Shown in pieces: positions 5,495-10,963 of a DNA stretch of 10,963 nucleotides. The DNA lies in NCBI GenBank assembly GCA_031272345.1, contig JAISTZ010000055.1, forward strand, positions 1 to 10,963. The letters are read 5' to 3'. Numbering within the stretch: the stretch's first letter is position 1; every line of letters starts with the position of its first letter. Position numbers and translations under genes: made by a program. Source of the stretch: Spirochaetaceae bacterium (GTDB lineage Bacteria > Spirochaetota > Spirochaetia > Treponematales > Treponemataceae). The notes under the pieces were generated by a model, which ran no database searches, had not been told where the DNA came from, and worked only from the letters and a program-made list of their open reading frames with translations.

Positions 5495-7012
5495 TTAGTG
5501 ATACTTCTTGAGGGGTTGTTTCGGGACCCACCACTTGAGGGCGAATGCCACAATCCACATCACCGCGACCGCGGCCAGGGAAATCCATCCCACGATCGCG
5601 CCCCCCGCGGCGGTGGCGGTCATCACGATGGGCGGAACCACCTGCAAGATGATGATGATCGGCCTGTTGAAGATGTCGCTGATGCCGGAGTCTTCGATGC
5701 CCCTGGACTTGAGGTCCGGGTCGACGACCCGCTGGAGCATAACCCCCGTGGCGGCGACCCCCGTGGCGTGTCCCCAGCACATCATGTTGCGCTCGAACCA
5801 GTCTTCCCTGGAGGCCTTTCCTCCCACGAAGATGAACCACCAGAAGGTGACGGCGAAGCCGATGATCGACATGATGATGATGGGCACCGCGTATTTCATA
5901 ACCACCGACAGGTTCATGGAACCGATACCGGAAATCATCAGGAAGTCCGTGGAGGTGCCCATAATCCGGCTTACGCTGGTGCGGTCCACATACTGGTGGG
6001 CGGGAGTCCTGTTCAGAATCGCGTTCACGATGAAGCCGAACAGGAGGGCCGTGCAGAACACCGGAATGTCGACCCCCGGTTTATAGAAGGTGGCCTTTGA
6101 GAACATCAGGAAACCCTTGTTGAGGTAGTAGCCCCCGAGACAAGCCAGGGCGACCACGCCGACGTGGAAGGCCATGGGGTCGAGACAAATCGTGGAGACC
6201 GTTATCTTGCCTCCGGGTTTTTGAATCTCCGGCGGCACCAGGCCCGTGCGGAGTTCCACGGGCAGCTTCTGGGGGTCCGTTACGTAGTGGGTGTAGCCGC
6301 TGCGGGTGCCCCAGTTGATGATGATCATGCCGAAGAGGATGCCCCCCACGATACCGATGGTGGCGAAGGTGTTGCCCAGGTCCTTGGCGTTTTCAACCCC
6401 GAGGCTTTCGAGCTGCCCCCCTACGGCCGCCGCGGTTCCGTGGCCCCCGTAGAAGCCGGTCGCCATGTAGAGCCCGAAGGTGCCGTTGGGGTCAAGCCCC
6501 TTGAACATGAACCGGAACAGGTACACGGTCACCAGGATGCCCACGGCGTACTGGAGCACCGCGATTCCCGTGATGTTGAAGAACATGCCCCCGATAACCG
6601 GGCCGGAGAGGGCTTCCTTGTTCGGCCTGTCCCCTATGGGGGTCGCCGCGAAGATGACGGCGATCAACACGCTGGCGTAGGTGCCGAAGCCCGACGAAAG
6701 CGGGATGAGGGGCAGGGCCCTCCGCATCACGGCGGCGGCTGCGGTCTTTGCGGCTGCCGCGTCGGCGGCCTTGGCTGCGGCCGCGGCAGCAAGCTCGGGC
6801 AAATTTGCCGGGAAGGGAATCGTCACTCCCCAGAACTGGGCGATTGCCGGCCAGGGAGCTTTGGGCCCCAGGAGCAGGGCGATGAACCCGGCGATCAGCG
6901 CCGGCGGTATGAGGACCTTCTGAAAAATCCCCACCTTTGCTCTTAGAAACTGTCCGATGACCAACAGCATAGCCATGAGACATACGTCAAGAAAAACAGT
7001 CCATAATGTCAT
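5495..7012 (-). CDS. gltS: Sodium/glutamate symporter, GltS family, with alanine-rich insert
   Basis: An inner-membrane Na+-coupled glutamate carrier (GltS/ESS family). The two pseudo-symmetric family signatures are both present: GFYGGHGTAAAVG (about residues 186-198) and CWGHATGVAATG (about 412-423). They are surrounded by many hydrophobic helices, and the C-terminus is short and basic. The product is 505 residues, about 100 longer than the usual roughly 400. Extra length lies in an Ala/Lys/Asp segment at about 75-95 (DNA 6728-6790) between the first helices, and in the loop around 240-270. The start at 7012 is chosen because GGAGG (7018-7022) sits five bases upstream; two earlier in-frame ATGs lie at or before that site. 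It follows hgdB by 178 bases and precedes the dehydrogenase by 97. Glutamate import for the fermentation genes is a natural role; other dicarboxylates cannot be excluded. Confidence 0.92.
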   Translation of the reverse strand: MTLWTVFLDVCLMAMLLVIGQFLRAKVGIFQKVLIPPALIAGFIALLLGPKAPWPAIAQFWGVTIPFPANLPELAAAAAAKAADAAAAKTAAAAVMRRALPLIPLSSGFGTYASVLIAVIFAATPIGDRPNKEALSGPVIGGMFFNITGIAVLQYAVGILVTVYLFRFMFKGLDPNGTFGLYMATGFYGGHGTAAAVGGQLESLGVENAKDLGNTFATIGIVGGILFGMIIINWGTRSGYTHYVTDPQKLPVELRTGLVPPEIQKPGGKITVSTICLDPMAFHVGVVALACLGGYYLNKGFLMFSKATFYKPGVDIPVFCTALLFGFIVNAILNRTPAHQYVDRTSVSRIMGTSTDFLMISGIGSMNLSVVMKYAVPIIIMSIIGFAVTFWWFIFVGGKASREDWFERNMMCWGHATGVAATGVMLQRVVDPDLKSRGIEDSGISDIFNRPIIIILQVVPPIVMTATAAGGAIVGWISLAAVAVMWIVAFALKWWVPKQPLKKYH

Positions 7013-7122
7013 AGAATCCTCCATAAATGACATACAACAGGATAGTCCTTGGGGGAAAGTGTATGATTTCCCTCAAGAACCACATACCGCGGCGTCCGCC
7101 GCGGAAAGGGCGTTGTTTTTAT
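7009..7122 (-). CDS. Doubtful small reading frame behind an orphan perfect ribosome site
   Basis: AAGGAGG at 7130-7136 is a perfect Shine-Dalgarno in the hgdB-gltS spacer, but no ATG, GTG or TTG sits at a useful distance with an open frame. Seven bases on is ATA (7120-7122), followed by 36 sense codons that end in a TGA overlapping the gltS ATG (ATGA). The 37-residue product would be basic at the front (KTTPFPRRTPRYV) and end in CHLWRIL; I recognise no family. Three readings are possible: a real gene with a rare start, a decayed gene, or a ribosome-binding landmark for regulation. Probably not a conventional gene. Confidence 0.18.
   Translation of the reverse strand: MKTTPFPRRTPRYVVLEGNHTLSPKDYPVVCHLWRIL
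7048..7077 (-). promoter_or_regulatory. Stem-loop upstream of gltS
   Basis: Arms 7048-7058 and 7067-7077 pair at 10 of 11 positions (one mismatch) around an 8-base loop, 36 bases upstream of the gltS start. No T-run follows in the minus direction. Confidence 0.45.
7087..7104 (-). promoter_or_regulatory. GC-only hairpin in the hgdB-gltS spacer
   Basis: A perfect 7-bp stem CCGCGGC/GCCGCGG (7087-7093 with 7098-7104) and a 4-base loop. It is very stable for its size, but no T-run follows, so intrinsic termination is unlikely; stabilisation of the upstream hgd mRNA or polymerase pausing fits better. Confidence 0.5.
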
Positions 7123-7138
7123 CCGTCCACCTCCTTGC

Positions 7139-7180
7139 GGGACTGTTTCAAAATTCGTCCTGTCTTTTGAAACCGCTCCC
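7139..7180 (-). promoter_or_regulatory. Long AT-rich hairpin just after hgdB
   Basis: A perfect 9-bp inverted repeat GTTTCAAAA/TTTTGAAAC (7165-7173 with 7145-7153, 11-base loop) is extended by a 4-bp outer stem (7177-7180 with 7139-7142) across a small internal loop. It begins ten bases after the hgdB stop codon and ends two bases before the orphan AAGGAGG site. It lacks a following T-run on the transcribed strand. Confidence 0.5.
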
Positions 7181-7190
7181 CGTGTTTTTT

Positions 7191-8321
7191 TTAGCCCAGC
7201 ATTTCCCTGAGGGTCTGCAACTGGGTGCGGGCCTGGGCGAAATCCCTCATCTGCTGGTCAACCCCGATGACCGCGTGGGGGAGGTTTGCCTCCTCCAGGG
7301 CCTTCTTGAGGGAGGGATACTCCATCTCCTCGGGGTCGCAGAACTGCTGCATCAGGATCACCACCCCCTGGGCGCCGCTCTTCTTTGCCAGATCCGCCAC
7401 GAATTTGGGCCGGCCCGTGAGGGTTGGGTCGTAGAGGATCGTGTCGTTGTCCTGGGAAGCGAATTGCCGGGCCAGGGCTTTCATGGGGTCCCCGTCCTCG
7501 GGCGCGTCAACCCGGATGGCCCTGGATTCCTGGGCCACATCGTCCGCCACGATGGCGATTTTAAGGTCGTCGAAAATTTTGAGGAGCCCGGGACTGTCCG
7601 CCAGGATACCCGACGTGAGCACCCTGACCCCCTTCCAGGGAACCGTGGGCAGCTTTGCCAGTTCGCCGTTGAGTTCCCGGAGGAGGGCCGTGTGTTCCTC
7701 CTTGAGCATGAAGAAGGCGCTCTTGAGGACGGCGCTCCGGTCCGCGGCGCTCACCGCTTCCGGGTGTTGCCCTGCCAGGAGCACGAATTCCCGCCTGGTT
7801 TTCCGGCTTTCATTGTATACTTTTATAGACTCCGAGACTTTTTCTAGCTCGATTTCCCCTCCGGCGATCTTTTCCAGCTTGGCCTTTACGGTTGTGTACT
7901 GGTAGAGGGTGTATGACAGACCGTATTCGGGCTTCCTGTTCTGGGGGTGGGCCAGGAAGATGAAGGGAATCTGCGGAACCCCAACCCGGAAATTCTGGGT
8001 GAGGGGGCGCAGGGTGTCGCAGAGGGAGGGGATGATGACGGCGGAGAGCTTGTTCAGCTTGCCCGTGAGCCCCAGCTCCAGACCCATCTGGGCGATGGTG
8101 CAGTAGAAGGGGGCGAAGTATTTCTTCGCCTCCTTCACCGTCCCCTGGGCGCCCCAGACGCCGAAGGGAACCATCCCCCCGGCGTGCACGAGCTCCTCGG
8201 GCACGTAGTAGGGGAAGCACCCGACGAGTTTTTTCCCCTGTGCGATGTATGAATCGGCCTGGGCCTCCGGGGAGGCGGCGATCTTCCTGAATTGGGCGGT
8301 CAGTTCCTGTATCTTTGCCAT
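7191..8321 (-). CDS. hgdB: 2-hydroxyacyl-CoA dehydratase, beta subunit (HgdB-like)
   Basis: One of the two [4Fe-4S] subunits of a radical 2-hydroxyacyl-CoA dehydratase, here most likely acting on (R)-2-hydroxyglutaryl-CoA to give (E)-glutaconyl-CoA. It has 376 residues, normal for the family. The N-terminal signature GCFPYYVPEELVHAGGMVPF (about 34-53) carries Cys35. Further cysteines likely to bind the cluster are Cys74 (PFYC), Cys101 (PSLCD) and Cys328 (QQFCDPEE). ADDVAQESR (about 259-267) and the C-terminal alternating alpha/beta pattern (GVVILMQQFC, HAVIGVDQQ) match the second domain. The start at 8321 has GGGAGG upstream in the 13-base gap after hgdA, so the two are surely co-translated. 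The enzyme needs a separate ATP-driven activator (HgdC-type), which is not in this window. Substrate is inferred from the adjacent glutaconyl-CoA decarboxylase gene. Confidence 0.93.
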   Translation of the reverse strand: MAKIQELTAQFRKIAASPEAQADSYIAQGKKLVGCFPYYVPEELVHAGGMVPFGVWGAQGTVKEAKKYFAPFYCTIAQMGLELGLTGKLNKLSAVIIPSLCDTLRPLTQNFRVGVPQIPFIFLAHPQNRKPEYGLSYTLYQYTTVKAKLEKIAGGEIELEKVSESIKVYNESRKTRREFVLLAGQHPEAVSAADRSAVLKSAFFMLKEEHTALLRELNGELAKLPTVPWKGVRVLTSGILADSPGLLKIFDDLKIAIVADDVAQESRAIRVDAPEDGDPMKALARQFASQDNDTILYDPTLTGRPKFVADLAKKSGAQGVVILMQQFCDPEEMEYPSLKKALEEANLPHAVIGVDQQMRDFAQARTQLQTLREMLG

Positions 8322-8334
8322 GGGTTACCTCCCT

Positions 8335-9552
8335 TCATGCCCGTTTTTTCTTGTTCTCTTCCATCAGCTCGTAGAGCCCCTCCACGCGGGTGAGGTACTG
8401 GGCTTCGGAGAAATTTCTGGGGTCGGCCTGGTCCCCGTCGAACCCGACCACGGGAATCCCCAGGTCCTTGTTCCACCGGCGCTGCATCTCGAACATGTAC
8501 CCGGACCAGGGCTTGCAGCTCCGGTTGTAGTGCACCAGGGCCCCGTCGACCTTGTTCTCCCTGCAAATGCCCTCCCGCCAGTCTACGCCGGTTTCGATGC
8601 AGATCGAGTTGGGGGCCTTGCAGTAGGCCCGCATCATCTCGTCCAGGTTTTTGTACACGAACCCGAAGGCCGGGGCGTAGACCACCGCGGTAACGTTGAT
8701 GCCGTGGTTTTTGAGGGGGTTGAACAGGGTCTTCAGGTTGGGCCAGCAGGGAATCCCCTCGAACATGATCCGGTAGTTTTCGTCGTACTTCCAGGTTGAT
8801 TTTCCCTCTTTGACGGATTTCTCGTATTCGTCCGCCAGGGCCTCGAAGGCCGCGGCGGTCTCTGGTTTGCTCCGGGCGGTGACGATGTCCGCCATGTGGT
8901 TGAAGAGGTCGAACCCGGAGAGGGGGGAGGGCTTGTATTGACAGTAGGAACAGGCTCTGAGCCAGGCCTGGGCGCTGCGGTTCGCGTTGGCGCAGACCTC
9001 CTCGAATTTTTTCTCGTCCCACCTTTTGCCGCTGATCTTCTCCAAGTGGTGAATCGCGTCCATGAACTGGCCCTTGAGGTAGGAAACGGTCTCGTCGCTG
9101 GGGGTCTGCTCGTTGTTGTAGGGCACGTCGACCATGATGAGGGGGATCTTCCGCATCCGGGCGATGTTCTCGTACCACTTGGTCATGCAGTTGCAGATGT
9201 TGTTGCAGCACAGGAGGAAGTCCGGCTGGGGCATGGGCCGCTCGTCGCTGGGGGCCCCCGCGGCGTAGGCCAGGCTTATCCGGGCGTACCCGCAGATGTC
9301 GTTGGAATACCCCAGGGACTCGGCGTACTCGCACATCCGCTGGCCCCCGTGTTTGGCGGAAACCCCGGCGGCCTGGTTTTCCGGGTAGCACACCGCCAGG
9401 CCCATCGCCTCGGCGATCTCCGCCGGGAACTTTGACGACGACCAGCCCACGGGTTCCCCCCGTTTCTTGGCGTCCCAGGCGTTTTGATACACCCTGTCGA
9501 CGATCTCCCGCAAAAGTTCTTTTGCTTCTTTTTTTTGCGCTTCTTCAGGCAT
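8335..9552 (-). CDS. hgdA: 2-hydroxyacyl-CoA dehydratase, alpha subunit (HgdA-like)
   Basis: The partner [4Fe-4S] subunit of the same dehydratase, 405 residues. Recognisable stretches are VGWSSSKFPAEIAEAMGL (about 36-53), GYSNDICGYARISLAYAAG (about 81-99), CCNNICNCMTKWYENIA (about 115-131) and the C-terminal VHYNRSCKPWSGY (about 340-352). Cys87, Cys120/122 and Cys346 are the likely conserved cysteines of the cluster. The DICGYARI and RSCKPW blocks resemble the Acidaminococcus/Clostridium 2-hydroxyglutaryl-CoA enzyme more than phenyllactyl- or lactyl-type relatives, though this is from memory. Of two nearby ATGs I choose 9552, because AAAGGA (9559-9564) leaves six bases to it and none to the ATG at 9558. 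The gap to gcdA is 12 bases, so it is in the same operon. The product is rich in cysteine, with about 15 residues. Confidence 0.94.
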   Translation of the reverse strand: MPEEAQKKEAKELLREIVDRVYQNAWDAKKRGEPVGWSSSKFPAEIAEAMGLAVCYPENQAAGVSAKHGGQRMCEYAESLGYSNDICGYARISLAYAAGAPSDERPMPQPDFLLCCNNICNCMTKWYENIARMRKIPLIMVDVPYNNEQTPSDETVSYLKGQFMDAIHHLEKISGKRWDEKKFEEVCANANRSAQAWLRACSYCQYKPSPLSGFDLFNHMADIVTARSKPETAAAFEALADEYEKSVKEGKSTWKYDENYRIMFEGIPCWPNLKTLFNPLKNHGINVTAVVYAPAFGFVYKNLDEMMRAYCKAPNSICIETGVDWREGICRENKVDGALVHYNRSCKPWSGYMFEMQRRWNKDLGIPVVGFDGDQADPRNFSEAQYLTRVEGLYELMEENKKKRA

Positions 9553-9564
9553 ATACATTCCTTT

Positions 9565-10963
9565 CTACGGTTTTCTGTAGGTGTCGAAATCCCTGAGGGA
9601 CCTCGGCAAAAGCATTTGGTGGAACGGGCAGAAGGACGCCGGGTTTTGGTACACCGCGTCCGCAAAGGCCGTTACGTACTGCCGCAGGGCGCCCATGTCC
9701 ACGATTTCGTCCACCAGACCCTTCTGGGCGCAGAACAGGGGCTTGGACTTGGCGGCGTATTCCTGGATGAGCTTGTTCATCTTGTCGATGATGGGCTGCA
9801 AGTCCTTTCCCTCAGCCTGGTCCTTGGCGAGCCTCCGGGAGTACATGGCCGCGGCGGCGGTTTCCCCGTGCATCACGTAGATCTCCGTGGCGGCGGTGCC
9901 CAGGCTGAAGGCGTTGGTGTTGTTCCCCTGGGGCCCCCCGAGGACGTAGTGGGCCGCGGCGGTCCCCTTCCGCAGGGTTATCTCCATCTGGGGCACGTTG
10001 GACTGCTCGATTGAGTAGATGAGTGACTGACCCAGGCCCAGGAGCTCCGCCCGCTCGGCGTCGTTCCCCACGTCGATCCCCGTGGTGTCCTGAATCCACA
10101 CGATGGGGATTCGGTCCCTGCCGCAGAGGGTGACGAATTCGTTCATCTTGACCAGGCCCTGGCGGTAGAGTTTGCCCCCCACGCCCACGGCCCCGGTCTT
10201 GTATTCCGGGTAGTTCATCATGATGCCCTGGGCGTTGGCCACAAGGCCCAGGAGGAGCCCGTCGGCCTTAACCAGAGCCGTGACCATCTCCGGGCCGTAG
10301 CCCTTCTTGTATTCCAGGAGCTCGCTGTTGTCGAAGATCCGTCCGATGACGTCGTAGATGTCGTAGATCCGGCGCTGGTTGGCGGGGACGATGCTGTAGA
10401 GATCCTGCACCGGGAACCGGGGCTCCCTGGGCGCGTCCACCCGGAAGAACTCCAGGTTATAGGCGGGGACGTAGGTCATGTACTTCTTGATGGCCCCCAG
10501 GACCCCCTCTTCGTCCGCATAGACCTCCCGGAAGAAGCCCGTTTCCCCGTGGTGCACCGGCACGGCCCCCGGAGGGTCGACCTTGAGGCCCTTCTCGGCG
10601 TTGATGAGGGCGATCGCCCCCTCCTGGTCGACGTAGCCCTTGGGGTTCATGCCCCCCAGGATGCCCGCGCCCCCGACAGCCATGTTGGCTTTTTCGTGGG
10701 CGATGAGGATCGTGGGGCTGATGCTGTGGTAGCCCCCGCCCGCGGGGTTGGTGCCGTAGATCCCCACGATGACCGGGACCCCCAGTTGTTCCAGCTCCGC
10801 GTTCCTGAAGAAGGGGGTTCCCCCTCCCCGGCGGTTGGGGTAGACCTTTTCCTGCTCGTTGAGTTTTACCCCGGAGCAGTTGAGCACGTAGACCAGGGGA
10901 ATCCGCAGCCTCTTTGCCGTATCGGACCCCCGGATGAGGTTTTCCGCCTGACCGGCCACCCAG
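9565..10963 (-). CDS. gcdA: Glutaconyl-CoA decarboxylase, carboxyltransferase alpha subunit (5' end cut by window edge)
   Basis: The biotin-dependent carboxyltransferase subunit of glutaconyl-CoA decarboxylase. It moves CO2 from glutaconyl-CoA to carboxybiotin, giving crotonyl-CoA; the membrane subunits of the complex then pump Na+ out. The window has 465 C-terminal residues; the family is about 590, so about 120 are missing beyond the window. The fold is the acyl-CoA carboxyltransferase (crotonase-like) pair. NPAGGGYHSISPT (about 72-84) and VGGAGILGGMNPKGY (about 96-110) are the first-domain oxyanion and CoA-site loops. GLVANAQGIMMNYPEY (about 239-254), IVWIQDTTGIDVGNDAE (about 287-303) and AAHYVLGGPQGNNTNAFS (about 336-353) belong to the second. 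The C-terminus has LVDEIVDMG. Methylmalonyl- or propionyl-CoA carboxyltransferases are the alternative, but the closeness to hgdAB favours glutaconyl-CoA. Biotin-carrier and membrane subunits are not in this window. Confidence 0.93.
   Translation of the reverse strand, partial: WVAGQAENLIRGSDTAKRLRIPLVYVLNCSGVKLNEQEKVYPNRRGGGTPFFRNAELEQLGVPVIVGIYGTNPAGGGYHSISPTILIAHEKANMAVGGAGILGGMNPKGYVDQEGAIALINAEKGLKVDPPGAVPVHHGETGFFREVYADEEGVLGAIKKYMTYVPAYNLEFFRVDAPREPRFPVQDLYSIVPANQRRIYDIYDVIGRIFDNSELLEYKKGYGPEMVTALVKADGLLLGLVANAQGIMMNYPEYKTGAVGVGGKLYRQGLVKMNEFVTLCGRDRIPIVWIQDTTGIDVGNDAERAELLGLGQSLIYSIEQSNVPQMEITLRKGTAAAHYVLGGPQGNNTNAFSLGTAATEIYVMHGETAAAAMYSRRLAKDQAEGKDLQPIIDKMNKLIQEYAAKSKPLFCAQKGLVDEIVDMGALRQYVTAFADAVYQNPASFCPFHQMLLPRSLRDFDTYRKP

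Noticed and set aside
5398..5553. N-terminal extension of the dehydrogenase frame into gltS
   Set aside because: The extension overlaps the end of gltS and the intergenic hairpin, has no conserved content, and the start at 5397 fits the family and has a ribosome site.
4564..6100. Long plus-strand open frames opposite the dehydrogenase and gltS
   Set aside because: Products have shadow-frame composition and cover strongly conserved minus-strand genes; no ribosome site or motif supports them.
7139..7193. Intrinsic terminator after hgdB
   Set aside because: The hairpin is good, but on the transcribed strand the A-run precedes it and no U-run follows; the T-run would serve only plus-strand transcription and lies 11 bases beyond the stem.
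1..10963. CRISPR array, insertion sequence, tRNA or rRNA
   Set aside because: No spaced direct repeats, transposase motifs, or tRNA/rRNA-like conserved stretches were seen on either strand.

Overview
All genes in this window lie on the minus strand, so transcription runs from high to low coordinates. The DNA is GC-rich (by eye around 60%) and densely packed. Gene content points to a strictly anaerobic, amino-acid-fermenting bacterium using the sodium-linked hydroxyglutarate route of glutamate breakdown. The lineage cannot be fixed from sequence reading alone. The loose lipobox of the receptor lipoprotein and the GTP-type PEP carboxykinase would fit Spirochaetota (Treponema-like); Synergistota or a high-GC clostridial relative are alternatives.

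Region 1 (10963-7191) is a tight three-gene run. It holds the carboxyltransferase (alpha) subunit of glutaconyl-CoA decarboxylase (gcdA, 5' end cut by the window edge), then the two [Fe-S] subunits of a 2-hydroxyglutaryl-CoA dehydratase (hgdA-like, hgdB-like), with only 12-13 bases between genes. The dehydratase activator (hgdC) and glutaconate CoA-transferase (gctAB), which accompany these genes in Acidaminococcus as I recall it, are not in the window; hgdC is notably absent from between gcdA and hgdA.

Region 2 (7190-4459) has a 178-base structured spacer with three hairpins and an orphan perfect Shine-Dalgarno. It is followed by a GltS-type sodium/glutamate symporter with an unusual alanine-rich insert. 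After a 97-base structured spacer comes a D-2-hydroxyacid dehydrogenase, a plausible 2-oxoglutarate to (R)-2-hydroxyglutarate reductase, in which the usual catalytic glutamate is not visible.

Region 3 (4458-983) is a separate transcription unit with a near-consensus sigma-70 promoter. It encodes a complete TAXI-type TRAP transporter: a solute-receptor lipoprotein, a DUF1850 protein with no normal start codon, and the fused 4TM/12TM permease.

Region 4 (982-1) holds a probable promoter overlapped by a perfect inverted repeat, then the N-terminal half of a GTP-dependent PEP carboxykinase (pckG), cut by the window start.

Together the genes suggest this flow: glutamate (or a related dicarboxylate) enters through GltS and perhaps the TAXI-TRAP system. 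2-Oxoglutarate is reduced by the dehydrogenase, activated to the CoA ester, dehydrated by HgdAB and decarboxylated by the Gcd complex. In known systems that last step exports sodium, which would re-energise the symporters. PEP carboxykinase links C4 acids to PEP. Enzyme families are read directly from motifs; the joint pathway and substrate assignments are inference.
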